Shown: in pieces, positions 1-8,571 of the stretch
Layout: each line of letters starts with the position of its first letter
How positions within the stretch are numbered: position 1 is the first letter of the stretch
DNA from: Holdemania sp. Marseille-P2844
Lineage (GTDB): Bacteria; Bacillota_I; Bacilli_A; Erysipelotrichales; Erysipelotrichaceae
Direction of reading: 5' to 3'
Assembly (NCBI RefSeq): GCF_900120005.1
Contig: NZ_LT635451.1
Location: 539,848 to 603,847, forward strand
DNA length: 64,000 nucleotides
Translations under genes and position numbers: made by a program
The notes under the pieces: generated by a model
Database searches by the model: none
What the model saw: only the letters and a program-made list of their open reading frames with translations
What the model was told of the DNA's origin: nothing

Positions 1-933
1 GTCAATTTCGCGCATCAGAGATGGAAAGCAAACCCATTTTTTGAAGTCCTGATCATTCAGGTCATCTTCAAATTTAAGAAGGAGTTTCCAATAGCGTTTG
101 AGCTTATTGTAATGAGGCTTACTCTGATTCATGAAATTGACGCGGGTCTTATTGAGAGCGCGGCTGAGCAGCTGAACGATGTGGAAGCGGTCAAGAATGA
201 TCTTGGCGTGAGGGAAACAGTGGTGAACGACAGAGAAGTAAGGGGAATACATATCCATACAAACGGTTTTAACGGCTTCGCGGGCTTTCCTGGAATAGCT
301 CATGAAATAGCGGATGAGAGCGGGCATTCTGCGATCAGGAAGGATATTGAGGATCTGACCGGATTCTGCGTTAAGAAAGAGAAAAGACATTGAAGCATCA
401 ACCCCTTTGACAGAGCGAAACTCGTCAAAACAGAGATGAGGGGGAAGAAAATTCCGCTGGACTTTAAAATCCTGATAGAGCTGTTGAAGAAGGGAATTCA
501 CCGTGGCATGAGAAACAGAGTGACGGAAAGCGATATCTTTTTCAGAAGTCTTCATCTTGGCGTCGAGGGCAATGGAGAGACGAGTGTTATTGGAAATGAA
601 ACAATGAGGGAGAACGATGGAAGTCGAAGCCGTAAAAGTATGGCCGCAATGTTTACAAAGGAAGCGTTGTTTTTTGAGGCGGAGATAAGCGGGGCGGCGG
701 GAAACGGAAGGCAGGGTGATGAGGGAGGATTTCGTACCATGTTTGATGATAGCCGAGCCGGGGTTGGAGGACCCGCAGAGAGGACAGGAAGAGGGAGGGT
801 CATAAGAAAGCGAGCCGGAAAAGACAAGGGAGTCAACACCACGAATCGACTGAGAAGAGACACAATCCTCAGAGAAATGAAGATGAGGGTCTTTTAAATT
901 GAGAACAGATACGATAGAATGAGTAATGGACAT
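1..933 (-). CDS. ISL3-family transposase, C-terminus beyond window
   Basis: The frame is open from the ATG at 933 to base 1, giving 311 residues without a stop. An N-terminal zinc ribbon is visible (CPLCG near residue 52, then CKHCGHTF about 40 residues later), as expected for ISL3 transposases. It is followed by an HTH-like stretch and the DDE catalytic domain. The first acidic residue sits in CFDEFRSVKG and the second in ILDRFHIVQL; the third (Glu) would lie outside the window. The ribosome site AGAAAGGAAA stands just upstream of the ATG. The product would excise and insert the surrounding element. No frameshift or internal stop is seen in the visible part, so the copy may be functional. 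Confidence 0.88.
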   Translation of the reverse strand, partial: MSITHSIVSVLNLKDPHLHFSEDCVSSQSIRGVDSLVFSGSLSYDPPSSCPLCGSSNPGSAIIKHGTKSSLITLPSVSRRPAYLRLKKQRFLCKHCGHTFTASTSIVLPHCFISNNTRLSIALDAKMKTSEKDIAFRHSVSHATVNSLLQQLYQDFKVQRNFLPPHLCFDEFRSVKGVDASMSFLFLNAESGQILNILPDRRMPALIRYFMSYSRKAREAVKTVCMDMYSPYFSVVHHCFPHAKIILDRFHIVQLLSRALNKTRVNFMNQSKPHYNKLKRYWKLLLKFEDDLNDQDFKKWVCFPSLMREID

Positions 934-1020
934 AGTGAGATTTCCTTTCTATATTGTGTGGTAACTTTATTGTAACGGAAATTCTTACCTATGTCTCTTT
1001 TTTTTATGCTCAAGAAAAAA

Positions 1021-1058
1021 AAGCGTTGGTTTCTACCAACACCAAAATTTATAGAACC
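1021..1058. repeat. Terminal inverted repeat of the ISL3 element
   Basis: These 38 bp form the outer end of the insertion sequence, with GGTTCT at the tip on the minus strand. The perfect GTTGGT/ACCAAC dyad inside it could fold in DNA or RNA. The matching repeat at the other end is not in the window, so the boundary rests on similarity to family ends. Confidence 0.7.
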
Positions 1059-1085
1059 GATTTTAATCCATCCATGATTTTAATG

Positions 1086-1145
1086 AAAAACGTTTCTTAC
1101 TTGAGTCCTGGCTTCAACCGGACCCGATTTAAGAAACGTTTTTTC
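1086..1145. terminator. Long-stem hairpin, probable bidirectional terminator
   Basis: AAAACGTTTCTTA at 1087-1099 pairs with TAAGAAACGTTTT at 1130-1142, a stem of about 13 bp around a loop that can itself pair (GTCC/GGAC). T-rich tracts follow on both strands. It lies about 170 bases past the stop of the minus-strand gene 1312-2904 and just outside the IS end. It may therefore end that transcript or insulate it from the element. Confidence 0.55.
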
Positions 1146-1311
1146 TGTAACAGCGGAAAGATCGGGAATCCGTCTTCTTCTCTGATCTTCTGCTCCGCTT
1201 TTCGTATTTCAATGTAGGCCTTCCTTGCACCGCAAGTCTTTCTTTTACCGAATCAAATCAATGCTAACAAATTTTCATTCTTTGCCCCGGAAGGAAAGGG
1301 TCTTCGACACT

Positions 1312-2904
1312 TTAAGCTAATCCGAATTCCCTCCAGACGGATAAAATTGTAGTGTGACTGTGACCGGTTAATCGGCCGGCCTCTCTGGCAGACAGAAGCG
1401 GATGATCCTGTTTCATCTGGCAGATTGTCTGAATATCACAATCTTTGATTCTCTTCTTCGACATGGAAATTTTGAAATTTTTGTTCTGTTTCTCCGCTTG
1501 CTCATCGTAGAGCCCGCTTTGTTTCAAAATCCGGTAAACCGCATGACGCTCCATGCCGACAAGCTCGGCAATCTCCTGAGTGGAGGCTTGCGGACGGTCC
1601 TTTTTCATCTGGCAGATCTTTTCATTCCGCGCTTGGGTCCGATGATGATAACGCACTTGTTGTCGCTTTACGCCCAGCTTTCGTTCCTTCTGACTGTCAT
1701 AAATTCCGGCGTTAATCTGGACTTCTTTTACTAAATCCCGGCTGACGCCGAAGTGTTCCGCCAGGGCCCGCACTGACAGTTCAGGATTTTTAACGCTCAT
1801 TTCCAGGATGTTCAGTTTTTCCGATTTCCACGCAACTTTTGTGAGTTCGACCCAATCCAGCTCGGCCAGATCACATTTCAGGATTTGAGACAGTGAGGAG
1901 CGAAGCAAATTGGCTTTAATTACTTCGGTCTCGCTTTTCTTACAGTTAATTTCAAGATAGCGCTCAGCGGCGATGCCATGGTCCAGGGCCAGCTTTCTTT
2001 TTTGCGCGTCGTTCGCTTTGTTTTTCTTTAACGTATTCTTAAAATAACCAGTGCCTTCCTCATAATGCTGCTTTCCATGCGCTTCCAGGATCACGCCGAA
2101 ATCCGGCAGATAGAAATCATAGGAAAACGACTGCGCCCAAGGCAGCTCTTTTCTGGAAGCTTCCTGAATATAATGAATTTCAAGATGATCCAGCACGGAT
2201 TTGATCAGCCGGTGCGGAAAGGAGCGCCCGACAGACCAGGAACAGGCGCAGCCGATGGAATGCGTATGATGCAGCGTCGCAATCGCAATCGCTTTTTCGC
2301 GCACGTTGCCGCAATAGGGACAACGGAAGCGAAGCTTTTTGTTTTGCCCGCGGGTGTATTGTCGGGCTTCGGCTTCACCGCCGGGAAAGAAGAGGATCAT
2401 CCAGCGATCGGTTTGGGCGATGGAACGCTTGCCGGACAGAGGCGAATACCGGCAGCGACCGCAGGCACAGCTTTTTGGCGGCAGGACCCGTTCTTCCGCC
2501 ATCCAGGTTTTAGCGCCGCACTGCGAACACAGGATCAGAACTTCGCGCTGTGTCATCCGAGGATTGGATTTTAAACGCCCGCGGCGCTGATCTATAATCG
2601 TATAATCCCGCCGGGCGTCCGCAAACCGCTGCCCCAGCGACGTAACAAAATCGAAATGGCGCGTTTGAAGGATCCTGCCTAAAATACAATGCTTGACGGA
2701 GCTGGCCGGCACCGCGGGAATAATCCTACCGGCATACCGGATATCCAGCACCGCTTCGCCATGATTTCCTTTTCCAGCCCGCAGGATCGTCAGCAGGCCC
2801 TGATGATCATCATACTGAAAGGGAACGTCAAAGCCTTCCGACTGATTCCAGGCTATGAAATGACGCGCATCGCGGGGAAGTCCGGATAAATCAATAGAGC
2901 GCAT
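1312..2904 (-). CDS. Zinc-ribbon, PD-(D/E)XK-like nuclease and HTH-repeat protein
   Basis: 530 residues. Two zinc-ribbon clusters are visible: C126-x2-C129 with C146/C148/C151, and C195-x2-C198 with C219/C221. Residues 262-325 look like a Vsr/PD-(D/E)XK-type nuclease: YDFYLPDF, then E274 in ILEAHG, then Q279-H280-Y281. This D...E-x-x-G-x-Q-H order is typical of phage- and homing-associated endonucleases. The C-terminal third holds three similar HTH units (about 372-402, 430-466, 492-530), each preceded by a run like MKKDRP or MKQDHP. The N-terminal 110 residues are unrecognised. The ribosome site GTGAGGTGATCC supports the start. It stands alone beside an insertion sequence. A mobile or defence-related DNA endonuclease is inferred, but the target is unknown. 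Confidence 0.6.
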   Translation of the reverse strand: MRSIDLSGLPRDARHFIAWNQSEGFDVPFQYDDHQGLLTILRAGKGNHGEAVLDIRYAGRIIPAVPASSVKHCILGRILQTRHFDFVTSLGQRFADARRDYTIIDQRRGRLKSNPRMTQREVLILCSQCGAKTWMAEERVLPPKSCACGRCRYSPLSGKRSIAQTDRWMILFFPGGEAEARQYTRGQNKKLRFRCPYCGNVREKAIAIATLHHTHSIGCACSWSVGRSFPHRLIKSVLDHLEIHYIQEASRKELPWAQSFSYDFYLPDFGVILEAHGKQHYEEGTGYFKNTLKKNKANDAQKRKLALDHGIAAERYLEINCKKSETEVIKANLLRSSLSQILKCDLAELDWVELTKVAWKSEKLNILEMSVKNPELSVRALAEHFGVSRDLVKEVQINAGIYDSQKERKLGVKRQQVRYHHRTQARNEKICQMKKDRPQASTQEIAELVGMERHAVYRILKQSGLYDEQAEKQNKNFKISMSKKRIKDCDIQTICQMKQDHPLLSAREAGRLTGHSHTTILSVWREFGLA

Positions 2905-3104
2905 GGGATCACCTCACTTTTATCCAACGGATTGTTTCTGAGATAGAACTTAACTGTAAGTAAAAAGAGAATTAAGGAACAGTCTGCGCTTAAAATCCTG
3001 ATGAAAGCGGGATGCGGAAAGCAAAGCAATGGGGGGGGGAAGGGCGGCCGCACTGTTTCTTTAGGAATGTATCTTTTTTGCCGGAAGAACGGTCTTCAAC
3101 AGGA

Positions 3105-3131
3105 AGAAAAGCGGCTGTTCTGCGCCGCTTG
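3105..3131 (-). terminator. Terminator of the DUF5662 gene
   Basis: On the minus strand AAGCGGC-8 nt-GCCGCTT is followed by TTCTTCC. The stem is 7 bp and GC-rich and lies about 70 bases past the stop of the gene ending at 3197. I see no gene in the remaining 2905-3196 spacer; short frames there lack ribosome sites. Confidence 0.6.
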
Positions 3132-3196
3132 CTTATCCTCTGTAAAAATCTGTTAAACAAGCGATCGGGGCCTTTAAAACATGAATTCAGAATACT

Positions 3197-3754
3197 TTAA
3201 ACAACCTCCGAGCGCCGCAAATTCTGCTTGATTTTCTTAAATGCCGCGTCAATCCCGAAATCTCTAACCCATTCCAAATACTGCTGAAGCAGCGCTGCGG
3301 TATGCGGATGCATGAACTGCTTGTCGCTGCCCTGAAGGAAATACTCGATCGGCGAAGCGTTTGTATACTTCTCTTTCTGATACGTCTGACACGCTGCGAT
3401 CCGGTCGCAGACCATCTCCGCGACATACCGCTTCGGCATTTCCACGCAAAATAAGCCCTGACATTGCTTGTTCCGGTCAATCCAATACTCCCAATGGTGC
3501 TTGTTATGCCCTTTGTGATGCAGCCAGCCCTCGGAATAGCCTTTGGCTTCTTTTTCGGCGTCAATCGGCGAGCGGTAGCCTTGGAAATAACGCACTCCCG
3601 CCCAGAATTCAACCGGGCTGTATTTCGACAGATCATGAAGCAGACCCTGCTTGATCAAGCCCATTTTAAAGCACAGCCGTGTCACCCGCAGCTTGTGCAG
3701 TGTAATCGTCTTTAAATGTCCCCAGAAACGTAAGGGGAATGAGGAAGAACGCAT
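3197..3754 (-). CDS. DUF5662 family protein
   Basis: 185 residues from the ATG at 3754, which has AGAAGGA seven bases upstream; a longer frame from 3784 lacks such a site. The protein is rich in conserved histidines: LLHDLSKYSP near residue 38, and HHKGHNKHHWEYW near residue 78. This layout is typical of DUF5662 proteins of Firmicutes, some of which are mislabelled catalase in databases. The HD-like and HH motifs suggest a metal-binding, perhaps hydrolytic, protein, but no activity is known to me. It is monocistronic and transcribed away from nusB. Confidence 0.72.
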   Translation of the reverse strand: MRSSSFPLRFWGHLKTITLHKLRVTRLCFKMGLIKQGLLHDLSKYSPVEFWAGVRYFQGYRSPIDAEKEAKGYSEGWLHHKGHNKHHWEYWIDRNKQCQGLFCVEMPKRYVAEMVCDRIAACQTYQKEKYTNASPIEYFLQGSDKQFMHPHTAALLQQYLEWVRDFGIDAAFKKIKQNLRRSEVV

Positions 3755-3843
3755 ATCGATCCTTCTTTCTGTTCTGTTTTTCATTCTATAGGAATGTTAA
3801 AAAAAAGGCAAATCAAAAGTCCGCAAAAAGGCATGAGAAAGAG

Positions 3844-3872
3844 TTTCACCAAACCGTTTTTCATGCTAAAAT
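3844..3872 (+). promoter_or_regulatory. Probable promoter of the nusB-recN operon
   Basis: TTTCAC (3844-3849), a 17-base spacer and TAAAAT (3867-3872). The spacer ends in TGC, giving an extended -10. The predicted start near 3879 leaves room for the GGAGGG ribosome site at 3884. Confidence 0.5.
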
Positions 3873-3895
3873 AATACAATGAGCGGAGGGTTAAC

Positions 3896-4273
3896 ATGAA
3901 CCGACATAGTTGTAGAGAAAAAGCGATGATCTGTTTGTATCAGCATCGTCTGCTGAACAAACCGATGGATGAAATCATTGAGGAAGTCATGGAGATGAAA
4001 ACCGGAGAGCTGGATGATTTCAGCCGGATTCTGATCCTGGATACCTTGGACAATGAAAACCGATATATCCAATACATTAACGAAACCTTAAAGGATTGGA
4101 GCTTCGAGCGCTTAGGCGTTCTCGAACAGGCGATTCTGCTGATGGCGTGCAGCGAACTGGATCACCAGACGGCCTCGGCAGCGATCATCATTGATGAAGC
4201 CGTGCGGTTAGCGAAAGATTACTGCGACGACGAAGCCTACCGATTGATCAACGGCGTTCTGGACAGAATATGA
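3896..4273 (+). CDS. nusB: Transcription antitermination factor NusB
   Basis: 125 residues, slightly short for NusB (usually 130-145). NusB binds boxA RNA with NusE/S10 and assists antitermination of rRNA transcription. The all-helical family pattern is clear: RHSCREKAMICLYQ at the N-terminus, VLEQAILLMACSEL in the middle, and the hallmark INGVLDRI at the C-terminus. GGAGGG with a 7-base gap precedes the ATG. It heads a run of six tightly joined genes (xseA, xseB, ispA, dxs, recN). This order is conserved in Bacillus, although folD, tlyA and argR of the Bacillus cluster are absent here. Confidence 0.95.
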   Translation: MNRHSCREKAMICLYQHRLLNKPMDEIIEEVMEMKTGELDDFSRILILDTLDNENRYIQYINETLKDWSFERLGVLEQAILLMACSELDHQTASAAIIIDEAVRLAKDYCDDEAYRLINGVLDRI

Positions 4274-5601
4274 GAAACCGGCAGCTGAGCGTCAGCGCCT
4301 TAGTCCGGTATCTGAAAGGCAAGCTGGATCAGGATCCGCTGATTCAGCGTGTGATCGTTGCAGGCGAGATTTCCAATTTCACAGCGCATCGCAGCGGTCA
4401 TTGGTATTTTACATTAAAGGATGAGAAATCACGCATCAGCTGTGTGATGTTTGCTTCCAATGCGGCCCGCTGCAAGTTTATTCCCAAGGAAGGCGACTCC
4501 GTGCTGGTGCAGGCCAACACGTCGATCTTTGAAGCCAGCGGACAGCTTCAGCTTTATGTTACGGCGATGAAGCCGACCGGTTTAGGCGATCTGTATTTAA
4601 AATATGAAGAATTGAAACGCAGGCTGCATGAGGAAGGTCTGTTCGATCCGGCCCGGAAAAAACCGCTGCCCCAGTATCCGATGCGGATAGTCGTCATCAC
4701 TGGAAAAAACACCGCGGCGCGCCAAGACGTTGTTACGACGCTGGCCCGGCGGTGGCCGATTGCCCAGGTGAGCGAAATTCCTGTGCTGGTGCAGGGCGAA
4801 GGTGCGGCCGCACAGATCTGTGCGGCACTGCGGCAGGCGGACACGTTAGGTTTTGACGTCATGATCTTAGCCCGCGGGGGCGGATCGATTGAAGATCTGT
4901 GGTCGTTCAATGAAGAAAGCGTAGCCCGGACGATGGCCGGTTTGCAAACACCGGTAATCTGCGGCGTCGGTCATGAAGTCGACGTCACGATTGCCGATCT
5001 GGTCGCTGACCGGCGGGCTCCGACGCCCACCGGCGCGGCTGAGATGGCAACGCCGCAGTTGGCAGAGGTGCAGAGCCATTGTCTGCGCCAGCGGCAGCAG
5101 CTGATCTATCTGATGAATCAGAAACTGCGTCAGCAGCGCCAGCGTTATCAGCAGCAGGTTGAAAGCCGGATCTTTCAGGATCCGATGAGTCTGCTTCAGC
5201 CGCTTCAGATGCGGCTGGATTACGACAGCTCACGGCTGCAGAACACAACCCAGCGGCTCCGCAGTCAGCGGGCCCGGCTGGATCAGCTGAGCGCAGTTTT
5301 ATTAAACCAGACCTCGCGTCAGGTCCATCTTCAGCAGCAGCGCTTGGGACAGCTGCGGCTGAATCTGAATCACCATGAGAAACAACAGCTGATGCTTCGC
5401 CAGCAGCAGCTGAAAGAAAAGATCCGGCTGCTGGACGCCTATTCCCCGTTAAAGATTCTGGGGCGCGGCTACGGTCTGATCGCTCAGAACGGGCATTTGG
5501 TCCGTTCTATCCAGGAAGTTAATGTCAACGAGGAGCTGCGGATCCGGCTGCATGACGGTCAGATCCAGGCCCATGTCAAGGAAAAGGAGGAACAAGCATG
5601 A
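4270..5601 (+). CDS. xseA: Exodeoxyribonuclease VII large subunit
   Basis: 443 residues, normal for XseA. With XseB it degrades single-stranded DNA to oligonucleotides in both directions. The N-terminal OB fold is seen at GEISNFTAHRSGHWYFTLKD (about 30-50). The catalytic core contains LARGGGSIEDLWSFNEE and PVICGVGHEVDVTIADLVADRRAPTPTGAAE. A long Gln/Arg-rich coiled coil fills about 275-400, and the C-terminal GYGLI motif is present. It overlaps nusB by four bases (ATGA) and has no strong ribosome site of its own, so translational coupling is likely. Confidence 0.97.
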   Translation: MRNRQLSVSALVRYLKGKLDQDPLIQRVIVAGEISNFTAHRSGHWYFTLKDEKSRISCVMFASNAARCKFIPKEGDSVLVQANTSIFEASGQLQLYVTAMKPTGLGDLYLKYEELKRRLHEEGLFDPARKKPLPQYPMRIVVITGKNTAARQDVVTTLARRWPIAQVSEIPVLVQGEGAAAQICAALRQADTLGFDVMILARGGGSIEDLWSFNEESVARTMAGLQTPVICGVGHEVDVTIADLVADRRAPTPTGAAEMATPQLAEVQSHCLRQRQQLIYLMNQKLRQQRQRYQQQVESRIFQDPMSLLQPLQMRLDYDSSRLQNTTQRLRSQRARLDQLSAVLLNQTSRQVHLQQQRLGQLRLNLNHHEKQQLMLRQQQLKEKIRLLDAYSPLKILGRGYGLIAQNGHLVRSIQEVNVNEELRIRLHDGQIQAHVKEKEEQA

Positions 5602-5819
5602 GTGAAAAGCCGACGTTTGAACAGTCAATGGACCGGCTGGATCAGATCGTTTCGCTGTTGGAACGCAATGAAATCGCGTTGGAACAAGCGATCGGATTGT
5701 TTGAGGAGGGTCTGAATCTAGTTCAGGATCTCGATACCCAGCTGCAGGGATATGAAAATAAGGTACAGGAACTGATGCTGCGGCATCAGCCGAAAGAAAG
5801 TCAGGACGAAAACTTATGA
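5598..5819 (+). CDS. xseB: Exodeoxyribonuclease VII small subunit
   Basis: 73 residues, typical of XseB. The family pattern is clear: FEQSMDRLDQIVSLLE, then ALEQAIGLFEEG. These form two helices that wrap the coiled coil of XseA in the multi-subunit nuclease. It overlaps xseA by four bases and ispA by four bases. AAGGAGG at 5584-5590, inside the end of xseA, provides a strong ribosome site. Confidence 0.95.
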   Translation: MSEKPTFEQSMDRLDQIVSLLERNEIALEQAIGLFEEGLNLVQDLDTQLQGYENKVQELMLRHQPKESQDENL

Positions 5820-6658
5820 TGAACGAATTTGAAGTATTCATGCAGCGCCAGTGCCGGCTGCTGAAACGTTCCGAGGTTAGCGAAGCGATGGAATATTCGC
5901 TGATGGGCAAGGGAAAACGGCTCCGCCCGCAGCTGTTGTTCGCGGTCGCGGAGGGTTATGGACTATCAGCACAGGACGGTTTTATGGCCGCCGGAGCACT
6001 GGAAATGATGCATACATATTCCCTGATTCACGACGATCTGCCGGCAATGGATAACGACGATTACCGCCGGGGCCGCAAGACGTGTCATAAACAGTTTAAC
6101 GAGGCGACGGCAATTCTGGCCGGCGACGGTTTGCTGACGCAGGCCTTTGCCTTAGCCGCCAACAGCAGCGACGACCCGGTCAAAGCGTTAAAAATCGTAA
6201 AGGAGCTGGCCTCGGCCGGCGGAGCGGAAGGCATGATCTTAGGCCAGATTAAGGATCTGGAGGCGGAAAACAGCCCGGCTGTAACGCTGGAACAGCTCAA
6301 AGAAGTCCATTTGTATAAAACCGGCTGTCTGTTTACTGCGCCGCTGGTCATGGGCGCGATTCTGGCCGGTCAGGACGCGGCCATTTCGCAATGGCGAAGG
6401 ATCGGCGCACTCATGGGTTTGGCCTTTCAGATTCAGGACGATATCCTGGACGTCACCAAGAGCAGCAAGGAGCTGGGAAAATCAGCCAGCGATCTGGATA
6501 ACAAAAAATCGACTTATGTCACTTTATTGGGGTTAGGTCAGGCGCAGGATGCGATGACCGAGGTTTACCGTCAGACGCGCGATGCGATCCGTCAGATGAA
6601 TCTGGATACGCAGCGGCTGATCGCGATTCTGGACGCGATGGAATTTCGTCAGTATTAA
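5816..6658 (+). CDS. ispA: Farnesyl diphosphate synthase (polyprenyl synthetase)
   Basis: 280 residues. It condenses isopentenyl diphosphate with dimethylallyl/geranyl diphosphate to give farnesyl diphosphate. The first Asp-rich motif is DDLPAMDND and the second QIQDDILD; GKGKRLRPQLL near the start binds the diphosphate. It sits directly before dxs, so precursor supply and use are encoded together. The start overlaps xseB by ATGA and the local ribosome site is weak, again pointing to coupling. Chain length (C15 versus longer) is inferred from family and context. Confidence 0.93.
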   Translation: MMNEFEVFMQRQCRLLKRSEVSEAMEYSLMGKGKRLRPQLLFAVAEGYGLSAQDGFMAAGALEMMHTYSLIHDDLPAMDNDDYRRGRKTCHKQFNEATAILAGDGLLTQAFALAANSSDDPVKALKIVKELASAGGAEGMILGQIKDLEAENSPAVTLEQLKEVHLYKTGCLFTAPLVMGAILAGQDAAISQWRRIGALMGLAFQIQDDILDVTKSSKELGKSASDLDNKKSTYVTLLGLGQAQDAMTEVYRQTRDAIRQMNLDTQRLIAILDAMEFRQY

Positions 6659-6682
6659 GTGAAGATAAGGAGGTTAGCGGAA

Positions 6683-8548
6683 ATGGATTTAACCGATATA
6701 CACGATCCCGCGTTTTTAAAACAGCTGGATCAGCGGCAGCTTAAAGCGCTGGCGCAACAGATTCGGGAATTCCTGATCGATCATGTCAGCAAGACCGGCG
6801 GACATCTGTCCAGCAATCTGGGCGTCGTCGAGCTGACGATCGCTTTGCATAAGGTGTTTGATTCGCCGCAGGATAAAATCTTTTTTGACGTTGGACATCA
6901 ATGCTATACGCATAAAATTTTAACCGGACGGGCCGGCCAGTTTGATACGCTTCGTCAGTATGAGGGGTTGTCCGGCTTTCAGAAACGAGCCGAAAGTGAG
7001 CATGACGTCTGGGAGGCGGGACATTCCTCGACCTCGTTGTCAGCGGCGTTAGGTATGGCGGTTGCCCGGGATCTCAACCATGAACATTACCACATCGTGC
7101 CGGTTATCGGCGATGGCGCCCTGGGAGGCGGGATGGCACTGGAAGCGCTGAATCAAATCGGCAGCGAACAGCGCAACATCATCATCATTTTCAATGACAA
7201 CAACATGTCGATTTCAGAGAATGTCGGTGTTTTGACGCAGAACTTTGCCAAGCTGCGCGCATCCAAGCCGTACAATGCGTTGAAGAATGATCTCAAGACG
7301 GCGCTGAATCGAAACAATGTCGGTCAGGTGGTGCTGACCGGCCTGCAAAACATGAAGGACGCGGTGAAAAAAGGCGTGATTGATACCGGCGTGTTCGGTG
7401 AATTCGGATTGGAATATCTCGGACCGGTCGACGGCCATGACATCAAGAGCCTGATTCAGATCCTGAAGGTTGCAAAATCCCATCAAGGGCCGGTCGTCGT
7501 GCATGTGCTGACGAAAAAGGGCAAGGGTTATTCCTATTGCGAGGAAGATAAAGAAGGTGTCTGGCATGGCGTCGGACCGTTCAATCCCCAGACAGGAAAA
7601 CCATTGTCGGCCACGCCGGCGGGCTATCTTTCATGGTCTTCAGTTATCAGCGAAACACTGGTTCGTTTAGCGAAGGACAACAAAGATATCGTCGCGGTGA
7701 CGCCGGCAATGATCACCGGCAGTAAGCTGGAAAAATTCTTCGCGGTTTACCCGGAGCGTGCGTTTGACTGCGGGATTGCCGAAGAACATGCGGCGACGTT
7801 CTGTGCGGGACTGGCGATCAGCGGGAAACGGCCGTTTATCTCGTTGTATTCCTCATTCCTGCAGCGCTGTTATGATCAGATCAATCATGATATCTGCCGG
7901 ATGGATCTTCCGGTCGTGATTGGTATTGACCGGGCCGGACTGGTAGGGGAAGACGGCGATACACATCACGGCGTCTTCGATATCGCGATCCTGCGTTCCT
8001 TGCCGAATCTGATTTTAGCGCAGCCTAAAGATGCCGGGGAAGCCCAGCAGCTGATGGCAACGGCGTTTGCCCAGCCGCATCCGATGGCGATCCGCTATCC
8101 GCGCGGGACTGCGCTGTATAACGAGCTGGCGCAGGTTGAACCGATTCCGGTCGGCAGCTGGACGCTCGTCAATACGGAACCTGATCATCAATGCACCGTC
8201 GTGACCTATGGCCCGGATGTCGATAAAGTCGTATCCAAAGTGCTGACCAATTCGCTGCCGGTTCAGGTTGTCAATGCCCGGTTCTTCAAGCCGCTGGACG
8301 AAGTCATGCTGCAGCGGCTGGCGGAGGAAGGCAAGCCAGTTATCGTGTATGAAACAGATATGCTGGCGGGCGGTCTTTCCAGCGCGATTCTGGAATGGGC
8401 TGCCGATCATCAGGCGGCGATGACCATCCGGCGCGTCGGCATCGGCGATACTTACGTACCGCAGGGTTCGCTGAATAAAATTCGGCGGCTGGAAGCGATT
8501 GATATCCTGAGTTTGTTCGATGTGATTAAAGAATACTGCGAAGCTTAA
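6683..8548 (+). CDS. dxs: 1-deoxy-D-xylulose-5-phosphate synthase
   Basis: Dxs condenses pyruvate and glyceraldehyde 3-phosphate, the first step of the methylerythritol phosphate pathway. I place the start at the ATG at 6683 (621 residues), because AAGGAGG lies nine bases before it. A GTG at 6659 would put that site inside the gene. Visible motifs: DVGHQCYTHKILTGR, the thiamine diphosphate site GDGALGGGMALEALNQ...NDNNMSIS, and the transketolase-like domain with DRAGLVGEDGDTHHGVFD. A C-terminal transketolase domain completes the fold. It follows ispA by 24 bases and precedes recN by 23. Confidence 0.96.
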   Translation: MDLTDIHDPAFLKQLDQRQLKALAQQIREFLIDHVSKTGGHLSSNLGVVELTIALHKVFDSPQDKIFFDVGHQCYTHKILTGRAGQFDTLRQYEGLSGFQKRAESEHDVWEAGHSSTSLSAALGMAVARDLNHEHYHIVPVIGDGALGGGMALEALNQIGSEQRNIIIIFNDNNMSISENVGVLTQNFAKLRASKPYNALKNDLKTALNRNNVGQVVLTGLQNMKDAVKKGVIDTGVFGEFGLEYLGPVDGHDIKSLIQILKVAKSHQGPVVVHVLTKKGKGYSYCEEDKEGVWHGVGPFNPQTGKPLSATPAGYLSWSSVISETLVRLAKDNKDIVAVTPAMITGSKLEKFFAVYPERAFDCGIAEEHAATFCAGLAISGKRPFISLYSSFLQRCYDQINHDICRMDLPVVIGIDRAGLVGEDGDTHHGVFDIAILRSLPNLILAQPKDAGEAQQLMATAFAQPHPMAIRYPRGTALYNELAQVEPIPVGSWTLVNTEPDHQCTVVTYGPDVDKVVSKVLTNSLPVQVVNARFFKPLDEVMLQRLAEEGKPVIVYETDMLAGGLSSAILEWAADHQAAMTIRRVGIGDTYVPQGSLNKIRRLEAIDILSLFDVIKEYCEA

Positions 8549-8571
8549 ATCATTCCGGAAGGAGGAAGCTG

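Larger units (their letters stand above)
1..1058 (-). mobile_element. ISL3-family insertion sequence, partial (one end in window)
   Basis: The element consists of a transposase reading leftward off the window and one terminal inverted repeat ending at 1058. The outermost bases read inward on the minus strand are GGTTCTATAAATTTTGGTG, which matches the GGTTCT...TTTGGTG ends I know from ISL3-family elements of Firmicutes. A perfect 6-bp inverted repeat (GTTGGT/ACCAAC, 1025-1040) lies just inside the end. ISL3 elements usually make an 8-bp target duplication, so GATTTTAA at 1059-1066 is the predicted copy on this side. The other end is outside the window, so intactness cannot be judged. Confidence 0.85.

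Noticed and set aside
436-897. Open frames on the plus strand at 112-393 and 436-897
   Set aside because: They lie antisense to the ISL3 transposase, which has family motifs and a ribosome site; they have none.
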